Shown here one piece after another: positions 15,335 to 24,766 of a stretch of DNA of 60,692 bases; position 1 is the first letter of the stretch; each line of letters begins with the position of its first letter. This DNA is from Archaeoglobaceae archaeon (GTDB lineage Archaea; Halobacteriota; Archaeoglobi; Archaeoglobales; Archaeoglobaceae). The stretch spans positions 1 through 60,692 of the forward strand of contig WAKM01000039.1 in NCBI GenBank assembly GCA_015523335.1, written 5' to 3'. Position numbers and translations under genes: made by a program. The notes beneath the pieces are model-generated. The model saw only the letters and a program-made list of their open reading frames with translations. It had not been told where the DNA came from and made no database searches.

Positions 15335-15515
15335 ATCTCCTCACCTCAAATTTCTTCCTTTCATTCATCACGATCTCAAACAGATCGCTCTCCGAAAGTC
15401 TTCCAGCAACTCTTTCAAAAACATCTAAAGATTTTGTCTTTGTCTTAATATAACATCTGACTTTCTTCAACCTTAGCAGTTTTTCGTAGGCCTCATCCCT
15501 CACCATTGTAGACAT
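15324..15515 (-). CDS. VapB-like antitoxin, orphaned
   Basis: A 63-residue protein of the archaeal VapB/DUF217-like type (DEAYEKLLRLKK near the N-terminus, then a helical region ending VRRFDI). It would neutralise a PIN-domain toxin and repress the operon. The downstream vapC overlaps its stop codon but is frameshifted, so this looks like a surviving antitoxin. The upstream region to 15583 is AT-rich and holds its promoter and the end of the reductase gene. Confidence 0.6.
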   Translation of the reverse strand: MSTMVRDEAYEKLLRLKKVRCYIKTKTKSLDVFERVAGRLSESDLFEIVMNERKKFEVRRFDI

Positions 15516-15583
15516 ATATGGATTCTGTTATCCCAATTTGATAAATTTTGATAAATATAAAATTCAAAAAGTAAATTTCAATA

Positions 15584-18500
15584 TCACCCACACCTCGTAA
15601 ATCCGCAAACTCTGCAGGTTTCGCATCCTTCCGAATACTCAAGAATGTTACCGCATTCTGGGCAAGGGGTTCCTAACCTTCTACTCTTTTCTTCTTTGAA
15701 TTCCTTAAATTCAGTTAGCGGCTTGACTTTCTTAGCATCTCCCCTCAAATATCTCTCTAAGGCTTTCGCTATTCCGTCCGCACACGAAGTAACCATCTCT
15801 CCCTCGTCAAATCCAACCGACGGACATCTGATCCCCTTAAGCTGGTCTATTATCGCCTCCGGGTTAACACCGCTCCTCAAAGCTATGGAGATCAGTCTAC
15901 CTATTGCTTCGGTCTGCGAAGCAAAACAGCTACCGCTCTTGCCTAAGTGAACGAAGACCTCCGCCAATCCGTAATCGTCTTCGTTTATAGTAACAAATAG
16001 AGATCCGCAACCTGTTCTGATCCTAATGGTTTTGCCGGATGTAACTTTGGGACGAGGTCTCGGCTCTACGAACCTCCTAAGTTTTTCGGTCTTCTTAGTA
16101 ACCAAAACCTGCTCTTCCCTACTACCATCCCTGTAAACCGTAACACCTTTGCATCCAAGCTCGTAAGCCATCAAAAATACATTGGCAACGTCCTCTTTCG
16201 TTGCATAGTTCGGTAAATTCACGGTTTTAGCCACCGCGTTATCAACGTATTTCTGGAACGCCGCCTGCATTCTCACGTGCCAGCTCCAGTGAATGTCCAA
16301 AGCGCATTTGAACACCCTTCTTATCTCCTCTGGCAATTCCTTCATTCCCTGAATGCTACCCTCCTCGGCGATCTTTGCAATAAGTTCGTCGCTGTACAAT
16401 CCCATCTCTCTTAGGGTTTCCTCAAAAACCGGATTGATCTCGAAGAACTCCTCCCCATTCAGTATGTGAGTTCTCTTATAAGCTAAAGCATAAACCGGTT
16501 CAATACCACTGCTACAACCAGCTATAATGCTGATCGTGCCGGTAGGAGCTATTGAAGTCGTGGTTGCGTTTCTCATCTTTATGCCCTTCTTTTCCCAGAC
16601 GCTACCCTTCCAATTCGGAAATACCCCCCTTTCCTCAGCTAAAGCTTGCGAAGCCTTGTGGGATTCCGACTGAATGAACGACATCAGCCTTTCAGCCAAT
16701 TGCAAGGCATCTTCACTATCATACGGAATTCTGAGTTTGAACAATAGATCAGCCCATCCCATTACGCCCAATCCGATCTTTCTATTCGCTTTCGTCATCT
16801 TTTCGATTTCGGGAATTGGATAGCTGTTTACATCGATGACGTTATCTAAAAACCTAACAGCCAACCAGACTACTTCCTTAAGCTTATCCCAATCTATATC
16901 TTTACCTTTCACGAATTTTGAGACATTTATACTTCCCAAATTGCAAGATTCGTATGGAAGGAGTGGAAGTTCGCCACAGTTGTGGACTACAAAGCCGTTT
17001 GCATCGAACGCATGGATTTCCTTAACGTGAGCATCGTAAACTTCCTCATATCCTTCAAAATCTATAGACTCCACAGTTGCAACGAACCTCGTTCTGTTCG
17101 GCTTTCGCTTGTAGCTCGTAATTAATTTTTCAAGCTTCTCCGCTTTTTCAACATCGCCGAATCCGATCTTTCTATAGAACTCAAAAACGTCTTCGTTTGA
17201 GATAACAAGCTCGTGCTGAGCTTTAATATTATACTCCTTCAGACCACCCCTGCCATCGGGAAGCTTTCGCTTTCCAGCCTTTCTCCTGTTTTTGTATATC
17301 TTTGAGTATATTCCAAGCCTTAGAAGCATCCTCTGAACGGCTTTGAGAATCCCCAGATCGCTCTGAGATAGTCTTATACTGATACCCTTCTTCTGCGAAC
17401 CTTGGACTGATCCATCAGCGTCGAACAATCCTCTCAAAAATCCGATGTAAAAGTCCTTAGATGCTTTTTCGATCTCCGGTGTGATTGCTTTCCCATTGGG
17501 CATCAATCTTCTCGCAAGCTTCGTTATGTAGGCTGTTCTGTATTTGTTTCTTCTCTTTATCCAGCCTTTGAAGTCCTTTCTATGCGGGAACGAGCGAGCA
17601 TACTGGTAAGCCATTTCCCTGATCGATCTTACACCTCTACCATCACCATAAACTGAAAGAATAGCCTTCTCCTTGCCATCTCCTAAAAGCAAACCCATTA
17701 GGTATCCTTCCTTTTCGCTATACTTACCACCCCATCCCTCAAATTCCCTGTGGTTGTTCAAAACGACCTTATCTCCGGGCTTGAGATCGCAAGCTTTAAC
17801 CCACTCCGTCTCAAGCACGTATCTCGTCATCTTCTTTACCTTAAGAACGGGATGATCTCCAGTCAGTCTTAGCTCGAAACCCTCCTTAGCCTTAAGCCTG
17901 TAAACTTTCTTAATGCCGGTAAAGTAGAAACCGTCACTCTCATATTTTCGTCCATTCACAACGGCAACGAACTTCCTGCCAATTAGATCCTTAACCTGCC
18001 TTGGACCTTCGGCAGTCATTATCCATGTATCAGCTGTAACGCAAGGATTCGTAGCTTCGATTTTTCCGACATGGGGAGTAGGATTATATTTATTTATTGT
18101 GTCTATAAAAATCATTCCCGGCTCGCCGTTTCTCCAAGCTCCTTCGACTATCAAATCGAATATCTTCTTTGCGGGAATCTTTCTAACTACCTTCCCAGTT
18201 CTCGGATTTATAAGATCTATATCGGCATCGTTCTTGAGTGCTTCCATAAAATCGTCCGTAATCGCAACGCTGATGTTGAAATTTCTGAGCACACCTTCTT
18301 CCCACTTCACCTTTATGAACTCTTCTACGTCGGGATGGTGGACGCTCAAAACGCCCATGTTCGCTCCCCTTCTCTTCCCACCCTGCTTTATCTGCTCCGT
18401 AGCGCAGTCGAAGATTTTCATGAATGAAACGGGTCCGCTCGCTACTCCTTTGGTTGATCTTACTATGTCTCCTTTAGGTCTTAAGCGAGAAAAGCTAAAA

Positions 18501-20191
18501 CCAGTGTTGTGAACTACGATAAATCCATTCTTCGTTCCAGCCAAGTAGTTTTCATAGTGTTCGACAGATAAATCGTAGAAAGGTTCGTCGGAATATATCC
18601 TAACGATTTCCTTAACTTCCTCAACGAGTTCGATCAGCCTTCTTACTTTAGCGAGCTTCTCTCTCAGCTCATTGTCAGCCAACTCTTCAGCTTTTCTAAG
18701 GATATTCAGAAGTTTGAATCTTGAAATCCTTCCCCTAACCTTCCACTGACTGAGACTTACTACCGATCCATCTTTAAGCACGATCTTAGTCTCAGAACCG
18801 TTTGTAATCTCTCTGATAATCAGAGGTTTTAGCAGATTAACGAAAGCATCATAACTCAATTTTAGTCCATGAGTGCTATAAGACCGTTTAGTAACTTCTT
18901 TTAGCTTTTCACTCTTCTTGGATTTTAGATATCGACCAACAGTGTTGCTAAATTTAATGATGTTAGGTAATTCCGTTATTTGAAGACGATACTCCACCCA
19001 ACCATCCGCAGCAATCTTTTCCCTTATACTTGATTTAATTCCGACCAGATTCAATAGAATAGAAGTATCTTTTACGACATCTTTGCTTCTCATTGTTATC
19101 TCTAACTCTGGCTTCTCATTTACATACCCCTCTGCATCGAAAAGTCCAGCTAAGAATGGATTTATCAGCGCTCCATCTAAAACAAACTCTGGAATAAACC
19201 TGTCCTCTGTCTCTATACCCTTTTTATAGAATGGAACCCTAAGAGCTTTTTCAACAAATTTAGTTATACCTTTGCCCTGATAAACCAAGTAGGGAATATT
19301 ATTTTCGTAGTTTATCTTAACATGAGTTCCAAACTCTCTTGAAATTACATCTCTTATATAATTCAGACTTTTCTTACCAACAGCTCCAAATGAACCATCC
19401 CCAAGGATAAAACCAAGAACATACGCCAAATCATCGCTAATAATCTTGCCATTTTTACGATCTAAGACATCGCCCAAATCTGCCCTTATCACTAAATCTC
19501 CAACTTTAAGTTCATCACCCCTCTTCGTAACCAGTCTAAAGTCTTCAGCTAAAACAAAGAAGGGGTGCCAGTCTGATGTCTGGATCTCGATATTTCCAAC
19601 TCTGACCTTAAATTTGGCAAATTTGGGAACGTCAAATATCCAAACTTTTGTTATCTTTGCTTTCTTGAATTCGCAATTTATAGGATCAAACGCGTAGGTG
19701 TACAAACCATCAACTTCAACATATTTCCCGTTTCCGAACTCTTTAAGCTTCTTTCCAGCAGTAACTCTTTCGAACAGCTCTCTTATCTTTAGGATTTCTC
19801 TCTTACCATCTTCGTGCTCAATGAAAATTAAGGAATCGCCGTTTATACAGCCTCCACCACTCTTTTGCACCTTAGCCATGTCCCAAAGCGCTTTAAAGAT
19901 CCCATCTATGGAGTCCTCAATCGGAATAACGAAACAAGCGGAAAGCTGGTTTAGCTCAGTCCCGGCATTCATCAGAGTGGGGGAATTCGGTAAAAACAGC
20001 TGTTCGTCCATTATTTTAAAAAATTTCTTTGCCATTTCACTTGGATTTCCGCCGTATAACTCCTCAGCTTTAGCTATCGCGTTTGCAACCCTCCAGAGCA
20101 TCTGCTCAGGAGTTTCTATGACATTTCCTTCATCATCCCTCAGTAGATACCTCTTCTTCAGCACGATTTCAGCCGTTTTCGTTAGCTTCAT
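15584..20191 (-). CDS. nrdJ: Class II (adenosylcobalamin-dependent) ribonucleotide reductase with two inteins
   Basis: This 1535-residue precursor contains about 732 residues of extein once two inteins (115-562 and 717-1071) are removed. The enzyme makes deoxyribonucleotides from ribonucleotides using a B12-derived radical. Extein landmarks: the first redox Cys86 (LNQLSACFVIP), the SGGGTGFSFSRLRP loop rebuilt by splicing, the catalytic N-P-C-G-E motif also rebuilt by splicing, and YESCNLGSINVS. The phosphate loop is TTSIAPTGTISIIAG, and a C-terminal zinc ribbon is built from CPECG and CRVCG. No small radical subunit is nearby, consistent with class II. The gene appears monocistronic. Confidence 0.93.
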   Translation of the reverse strand: MKLTKTAEIVLKKRYLLRDDEGNVIETPEQMLWRVANAIAKAEELYGGNPSEMAKKFFKIMDEQLFLPNSPTLMNAGTELNQLSACFVIPIEDSIDGIFKALWDMAKVQKSGGGCINGDSLIFIEHEDGKREILKIRELFERVTAGKKLKEFGNGKYVEVDGLYTYAFDPINCEFKKAKITKVWIFDVPKFAKFKVRVGNIEIQTSDWHPFFVLAEDFRLVTKRGDELKVGDLVIRADLGDVLDRKNGKIISDDLAYVLGFILGDGSFGAVGKKSLNYIRDVISREFGTHVKINYENNIPYLVYQGKGITKFVEKALRVPFYKKGIETEDRFIPEFVLDGALINPFLAGLFDAEGYVNEKPELEITMRSKDVVKDTSILLNLVGIKSSIREKIAADGWVEYRLQITELPNIIKFSNTVGRYLKSKKSEKLKEVTKRSYSTHGLKLSYDAFVNLLKPLIIREITNGSETKIVLKDGSVVSLSQWKVRGRISRFKLLNILRKAEELADNELREKLAKVRRLIELVEEVKEIVRIYSDEPFYDLSVEHYENYLAGTKNGFIVVHNTGFSFSRLRPKGDIVRSTKGVASGPVSFMKIFDCATEQIKQGGKRRGANMGVLSVHHPDVEEFIKVKWEEGVLRNFNISVAITDDFMEALKNDADIDLINPRTGKVVRKIPAKKIFDLIVEGAWRNGEPGMIFIDTINKYNPTPHVGKIEATNPCVTADTWIMTAEGPRQVKDLIGRKFVAVVNGRKYESDGFYFTGIKKVYRLKAKEGFELRLTGDHPVLKVKKMTRYVLETEWVKACDLKPGDKVVLNNHREFEGWGGKYSEKEGYLMGLLLGDGKEKAILSVYGDGRGVRSIREMAYQYARSFPHRKDFKGWIKRRNKYRTAYITKLARRLMPNGKAITPEIEKASKDFYIGFLRGLFDADGSVQGSQKKGISIRLSQSDLGILKAVQRMLLRLGIYSKIYKNRRKAGKRKLPDGRGGLKEYNIKAQHELVISNEDVFEFYRKIGFGDVEKAEKLEKLITSYKRKPNRTRFVATVESIDFEGYEEVYDAHVKEIHAFDANGFVVHNCGELPLLPYESCNLGSINVSKFVKGKDIDWDKLKEVVWLAVRFLDNVIDVNSYPIPEIEKMTKANRKIGLGVMGWADLLFKLRIPYDSEDALQLAERLMSFIQSESHKASQALAEERGVFPNWKGSVWEKKGIKMRNATTTSIAPTGTISIIAGCSSGIEPVYALAYKRTHILNGEEFFEINPVFEETLREMGLYSDELIAKIAEEGSIQGMKELPEEIRRVFKCALDIHWSWHVRMQAAFQKYVDNAVAKTVNLPNYATKEDVANVFLMAYELGCKGVTVYRDGSREEQVLVTKKTEKLRRFVEPRPRPKVTSGKTIRIRTGCGSLFVTINEDDYGLAEVFVHLGKSGSCFASQTEAIGRLISIALRSGVNPEAIIDQLKGIRCPSVGFDEGEMVTSCADGIAKALERYLRGDAKKVKPLTEFKEFKEEKSRRLGTPCPECGNILEYSEGCETCRVCGFTRCG
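16979..18043 (-). mobile_element. Intein 2 of ribonucleotide reductase (355 aa), at the catalytic cysteine
   Basis: The insert starts with Cys717 (CVTADTWIM) after ATNP and ends with FVVHN before Cys1072. Block B is TGDHPVLKV (778-786). The LAGLIDADG motifs are LMGLLLGDGKE (831-841) and FLRGLFDADGS (918-928). Cys1072 is the Cys of the NxCxE motif, which by family knowledge carries the substrate thiyl radical. It also serves here as the splicing +1 nucleophile. The reductase cannot work until this intein leaves. Confidence 0.92.
18506..19849 (-). mobile_element. Intein 1 of ribonucleotide reductase (448 aa, LAGLIDADG type)
   Basis: The insert starts with Cys115 (CINGDSLIF) after SGGG and ends with VVHN before Thr563, the +1 nucleophile. 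Splicing block B is probably SDWHPFF (206-212). Two dodecapeptide motifs are present: VLGFILGDGSF (258-268) and FLAGLFDAEGY (346-356), with the acidic residues intact, so the homing endonuclease may be active. Blocks F and G are FYDLSVEHYENYLA and GFIVVHN. Confidence 0.92.
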
Positions 20192-20248
20192 TCTCAGTCA
20201 CCTTAATTCGCAGATTTGACTTCTTCCTATTTACGCTTTCCGAACGCA

Positions 20249-21186
20249 CTAAGTAAAGAGCTCTATCAAAAATTTAGGTATTTCTTTTTCGTTCAGCACG
20301 ATTACACCTTTTGGATATCTTCTATGAGGTTTTCCAGCCTTAACTTCTACTTTTAAATCGGCAGCAATGCAATCTATTTCGTAAGAGTTTCTGTAATAAT
20401 ATATTTCGCCGAACCTCCTGAACAAATGCTCCTGAACGACGTTTTCAACCAAAGCCGAATATAGGTAACTGGCGCCGCTCCAAGCTGAGAATACGTTTAA
20501 GAGGAGGGGATCTCTGAAGAATATCTTTTTCTCCTTCCTATACAAAACCCTCGATCCCTGTTTTAGATAGGCGAAGTCCAATACGTAGATGTTTTTAAAG
20601 AATTCGATGTATTCTTGAACGGTTTTGTAAGAGTAGCCGGAGGTATCCTGAGCTATAACCCTAAAGCTTAGAGCTGATGGTATCTTTGAAATCAAAGATG
20701 CAAATACCTCCTTGGTTATCTCTAAGCTCTTACCGAATCGAATGATTTCACCCACTATCGCATTCAGGACGTGAGAAGAGGAGAAACCGTTTATCGTCAG
20801 AGGAAATCCTCCAGTCTCCAAATACCTCTTAAACAACTCTAGAACCCTATCGTATTCGAGCCTGTAATTCCTAACCCCGTGAACCTCCACGAACTCCTTG
20901 AAGTTCAAGGGTAAAACCTCATATAACCCTCCCAAATCCCGTTCTTCCGGGAAACAGTTCCATATCCCTTCGAACTCTCAAAGAACTAGAACCCGTAACG
21001 GCAACAACACACTTCTCCAATTTTTCTACGTCGATTAGATACTTCACGGCCTTCACCACTCAGCTACGCTCGTTACCTCGTCAAGAAAGATGTATTTAGT
21101 TTCATCAGACTTTACGGCATTCAAGTATTCCTTTATAGCTTCTCTCAAGCTTACGAAATCTGGAAAGATGTCGCACGCGATTGCAA
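20249..21186 (-). pseudogene. Broken archaeal AAA_14/DUF4143 ATPase
   Basis: The C-terminal DUF4143 part is one open frame (20249-20935: FKRYLETGGFPLTING, then VKAGKPHRRYPKG near the end with its nuclease-like core). The ATPase part upstream is in pieces: YIFLDEVTSVAEWW (Walker B), then AVTGSSSLRVRRDMELFPGR in another frame. Its P-loop region is missing. At least two frameshifts separate the pieces. These DEXX-box ATPases are common, often mobile-associated genes of unclear role. Confidence 0.75.
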
Positions 21187-21723
21187 GCTGAGTGGAAGTA
21201 ATTATCTACTTCTTCCAGCGGTATCAACCTCCCGTTCTCAATCTCAATCGTGTAAAACCTTACAACTTTTTGCTTCATATTCATCCAGTCTTTGTAGAGT
21301 TCCTTAACAAGCTTAGAATAGTCCTTAATATGCCTTATGAACGTAGGATTATCGAGAACATTTTTTAATGTCAGTGTTTTCGTATTTCTTAAACGTCTCT
21401 CGAAGCTTGTCTCTTACAGTCTTTCCGCCTCTATCCTCAGCAAACAACGTTTCAACTTCGAAAACTTTTCTGTCCACATATACATCCATTCTGACACATC
21501 CACTTTCACATTCGGTTTTAATGTATTCTTAGATCTCTGTTGGAATCTTAATCAATCCCCGTTCATCCTTTTATGCTTGCTCAAAAAGCACTTACTCCTA
21601 CGTTGCATTCGAAGACGGCTGAATTTTGTGTTCCATCGAAGTATATTTCAAATGGGTTTCCCTACGAGTTTTCGCCAACTTCAAACCCTAAAACTTATAT
21701 CTCTCTCCAAAAGCTTTGAAGTT
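21187..21723. other. Relic sequence and promoter upstream of S-adenosylmethionine synthetase
   Basis: No intact gene is seen. Minus-strand fragments read MDVYVDRKVFEVETLF and VVRFYTIEIENGRLIPLEE, separated by stops, and do not look like the ATPase to which they now join. They may be remains of one or two other genes. The open frame on the plus strand leading into the synthetase gene has no family features. AAACTTATATC at about 21690-21700 is the likely promoter for the synthetase. Confidence 0.45.
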
Positions 21724-22923
21724 ATGAGAAACATTTACGTTCAAGAGCTCAAGCAGATTCCGGTTGAGCAACAGATGATCGAGATCGTCGAAAGGAAGGG
21801 TATCGGGCATCCCGACAGCTTGGCAGATGGAATCGCAGAGGCTATGAGTCGGGCTTTGAGCAGGGAATACATAAGGAGGTACGGGGTAGTTCTGCATCAC
21901 AACACCGATGAAACTCAGATCGTCGCAGGAAAAGCCAAACCCGCTTTTGGAGGTGGCGAATTAATACAGCCCATTTTCATCCTGCTCGTCGGTAGAGCTA
22001 CGAAGGAGTTTGACGGTGTTAGCATTCCGGCGGACAGAATAGTTCTAAAGGCTGCGAAGGATTACATAAGGAGTGCGATGGCTAATTTGGATCCAGAAAC
22101 CGACATAATATTCGACGTTCGAATCGGGGAGGGTAGCACGGATCTCAGAGATGTGTTCGCGAGAAGGAAGGGTGAAGTTTCGATGGCTAACGACACGTCA
22201 TTCGGCATAGGCTTCGCCCCGTTCACGGAAACCGAGAACTTGGTTTACAACGTAGAGAGGAGGATTTACAACGAATTCAGAAAGCAGGAGAAGGCTGTAG
22301 GTGAGGATGTGAAAGTTATGGGGCTTAGGGAAGGAGATAAGATCACGCTAACGGTTGCGTGCGCATTCGTAGATAGATACCTGAACAACATCAAGGAATA
22401 CATCGCCGTGAAGGATGAACTCACGAACTGGATCAAGGAGATCACGGGCGAATATACTGAGAGGGAAGTGAACGTCCAAGTGAACACAGCCGACGATTAC
22501 GAGAGGAATTGCGTTTATCTCACCGTCACTGGAACTTCAGCCGAGCAGGGTGACGACGGTAGCGTTGGAAGGGGTAACAGATGCAACGGACTCATAACAC
22601 CCTGCAGACCGATGAGCATGGAAGCTTCGAGTGGTAAGAATCCTATAAATCACGTCGGCAAGATCTACAACATCCTCGCAAACTTAATAGCTAAGGACTG
22701 CTACGAAAACATCGAAGGGATAGTGGAAGTCTACGTTAAGATTCTGAGCCAGATCGGAAAGCCGATAAACGAGCCCCGTGCTTTGAGCATTCAGATAATT
22801 CCGAAGAAGGGTTACGAAGTGGAAAAGATGGAGAAGCAGGCTGTGGAGATAGCCGAAGGTTGGTTGGACAACATTCTGAAGATCACGGACATGGTCATAG
22901 AAGGGAAGGTAAGCACCTTCTAA
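21724..22923 (+). CDS. mat: Archaeal S-adenosylmethionine synthetase
   Basis: This 399-residue enzyme makes S-adenosylmethionine from ATP and methionine. It is the archaeal family, distant from bacterial MetK. Signatures: [49 protein letters not shown], and [18 protein letters not shown] with [18 protein letters not shown]. The open frame extends much further upstream, but the ATG at 21724 gives the normal family N-terminus (MRNIYVQEL) and has a TATA-like element at the right distance. Confidence 0.95.
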   Translation: MRNIYVQELKQIPVEQQMIEIVERKGIGHPDSLADGIAEAMSRALSREYIRRYGVVLHHNTDETQIVAGKAKPAFGGGELIQPIFILLVGRATKEFDGVSIPADRIVLKAAKDYIRSAMANLDPETDIIFDVRIGEGSTDLRDVFARRKGEVSMANDTSFGIGFAPFTETENLVYNVERRIYNEFRKQEKAVGEDVKVMGLREGDKITLTVACAFVDRYLNNIKEYIAVKDELTNWIKEITGEYTEREVNVQVNTADDYERNCVYLTVTGTSAEQGDDGSVGRGNRCNGLITPCRPMSMEASSGKNPINHVGKIYNILANLIAKDCYENIEGIVEVYVKILSQIGKPINEPRALSIQIIPKKGYEVEKMEKQAVEIAEGWLDNILKITDMVIEGKVSTF

Positions 22924-22975
22924 TTCTAATTTTAGGAAAGGGGTTGGGATACCCGCAAATAATAAAAAATTTTTG

Positions 22976-23935
22976 TTAGATTTGCTCGAAAGCCTTCTGC
23001 AACGGCGGAACGACCTGCTTCTTTCTCGACATTACACCATCAAGCCAAACGCTCTTACCCTCAAGCTTCTTGCCGAACGCGATCTCTACTACCTGCGGGT
23101 AGTCCGTAACGACCAGTAGCTCCGTTCCCTCCTTCATGATGTCCGTGAGCATCAGGAATATTCCGGCGTAGCCACCCTCTTCCTTCATCTTCTTCATCTC
23201 TTCGTAGATCTCGTCGATCCTGTCCTTGATCAATCCCAAGTCTACGAGCTCGATCTGACCTATTCCGACCTTCTTTCCAGCCATATCAAAGTCCTTGAAG
23301 TCCCTCGTTATGATATCCCTTGCAGACATTCCTTCTACTGCTGAAAGCTTAGCCTTGAGATCGATTCCGAACTTCGTTATGTCCTCTATCCCGGCTATCT
23401 TCGCCAACTCTTCAGCTACAGCTTTGTCCATGTCCGTCGTCGTTGCTGACTTGAAGATCACAGTATCGCTCAATATTGAAGCCAACATGAGTCCGGCCAT
23501 CTCCTTCGGAATCTCGATTCCCGTCCAGTCGAAGAGCTTCTTGAGGACAGTTCCGGTGCATCCAACCGGGAAGTTCACGAAGAGTATCGGGTTCGGTGTC
23601 GTTACATCTCCGATCTTGTGGTGATCGACAATCGCGATTATCTCAGCCTTGTCGATGTTGTCCGGAGCCTGAGTCTTCTCGCTGTGATCGACCAGAGCTA
23701 TCTTCTTTCCTTCCGCATCCGTCATTATCTCCGGAGTTGAAACTCCGAACGTTTCAAGAACGAACTTCGTTTCTGGGTTCGGCTCTCCCTGAATAACCGG
23801 CACAGCCTCGCCGTCGATCTTAATCAATCCGCCCCTCTCCTTCCACTGGTTGAGCAAGTATGCAAACACGATCGCAGAACAGACGGAGTCCGTGTCCGGG
23901 TTCTTGTGTCCGACAACATACACCTTTTCCGCCAT
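22976..23935 (-). CDS. ppaC: Manganese-dependent (family II) inorganic pyrophosphatase
   Basis: A 319-residue DHH-family pyrophosphatase that hydrolyses pyrophosphate from biosynthesis. Metal ligands are seen in VVGHKNPDTDSVCSA (N-terminal His and two Asp), ALVDHSE, and the DHH motif IVDHHKIGD. The C-terminal substrate-binding motif is SRKKQVVPPL near 306-315. No CBS or DRTGG regulatory insert is present. It converges on the synthetase gene with a 52-base AT-rich gap. Confidence 0.93.
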   Translation of the reverse strand: MAEKVYVVGHKNPDTDSVCSAIVFAYLLNQWKERGGLIKIDGEAVPVIQGEPNPETKFVLETFGVSTPEIMTDAEGKKIALVDHSEKTQAPDNIDKAEIIAIVDHHKIGDVTTPNPILFVNFPVGCTGTVLKKLFDWTGIEIPKEMAGLMLASILSDTVIFKSATTTDMDKAVAEELAKIAGIEDITKFGIDLKAKLSAVEGMSARDIITRDFKDFDMAGKKVGIGQIELVDLGLIKDRIDEIYEEMKKMKEEGGYAGIFLMLTDIMKEGTELLVVTDYPQVVEIAFGKKLEGKSVWLDGVMSRKKQVVPPLQKAFEQI

Positions 23936-23997
23936 GGTGCTATGATAACATTGCTAATAGATAACACTTTCGAATTTTTTTGACTTTAAGATGTTTC

Positions 23998-24690
23998 TTA
24001 ACGGCTCGATCGACGGGAAACTACCCGCCACCTCGTGAGCACACCTTTCCCGAGTTTTTCAACCGAAATCAATTCGAGTTCTATAGGCGGGCTGAAGGAA
24101 TATCCATCCACGACCGTCGGCGCTTTTGCCCCGCCGATTATCATATTGCCGTAGTATACGTAAATTTCGTCCACCAAACCTTCTTTAAGCAGTCCGTAGT
24201 TCAGCGTTGCCCCGCCTTCCACCATAACCTTCCTTACACCTATTTCGTGGAGGTAATTCATAAGTGCAACCAAATCAACCCTGCTCTCACCGAAGCAGAC
24301 GACTTTCGCCCTCTCTTTCAGCTTTTCAACCTTGCTTTTATCAGCCAACTTCGATACGGCTACAATCGTCTTTGCATCATTGTTTAGGATTTCAGCATTT
24401 AGGGGAATTCTGCATTTGCTATCTACGACGATTCTAATGGGATTCTCGGGCTTTCCTTGCTCAATCCTCCATCTTCTGAGTTCGTAGCTTTTAACGGTTA
24501 GGCGCGGGTCGTCCGCTAAAACCGTTCCGATTCCCACCATTATCGCATCGCTTTCAGCCCTAAGCCTATCGACTCGCTTGAAGTCTTCCTCGCACGAAAT
24601 CTTAATCTGCCTCCTCTTTTCGTCGCTGATCTTTCCATCCACGCTCGAAGCTATGTTAATGAACACGAAGGGTTTCACGATACTAATCAT
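23998..24690 (-). CDS. arfC: 2,5-diamino-6-(ribosylamino)pyrimidinone 5'-phosphate reductase (riboflavin pathway)
   Basis: This 230-residue RibD-C/Rib7-type reductase uses NADPH to reduce the ribose of the early riboflavin intermediate, feeding FAD and F420 (deazaflavin) biosynthesis in archaea. Motifs: VFINIASSVDGKISD, IMVGIGTVLADDPRLTV, and VMVEGGATLNYGLL with GLVDEIYVYYGNMIIGG. The ATG lies about 25 bases after AGAATATATTAC. It stands alone, with a FAD synthase (ribL) elsewhere in the window completing the flavin theme. Confidence 0.88.
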   Translation of the reverse strand: MISIVKPFVFINIASSVDGKISDEKRRQIKISCEEDFKRVDRLRAESDAIMVGIGTVLADDPRLTVKSYELRRWRIEQGKPENPIRIVVDSKCRIPLNAEILNNDAKTIVAVSKLADKSKVEKLKERAKVVCFGESRVDLVALMNYLHEIGVRKVMVEGGATLNYGLLKEGLVDEIYVYYGNMIIGGAKAPTVVDGYSFSPPIELELISVEKLGKGVLTRWRVVSRRSSR

Positions 24691-24766
24691 TCAATAACGG
24701 TGTAATATATTCTACCGTTGGTAATCTCTCAACGATATTTTGCATTAGTAGGGAGTATAAAGAAGA

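Noticed and set aside
20936-21186. An intact ATPase upstream of the DUF4143 fragment
   Set aside because: The P-loop is missing and the pieces lie in different frames, so it is broken.
21337-21723. 129-residue upstream extension of the S-adenosylmethionine synthetase
   Set aside because: The residues show no family resemblance and the domain starts at MRNIYVQEL (21724). The extension runs over relic sequence.
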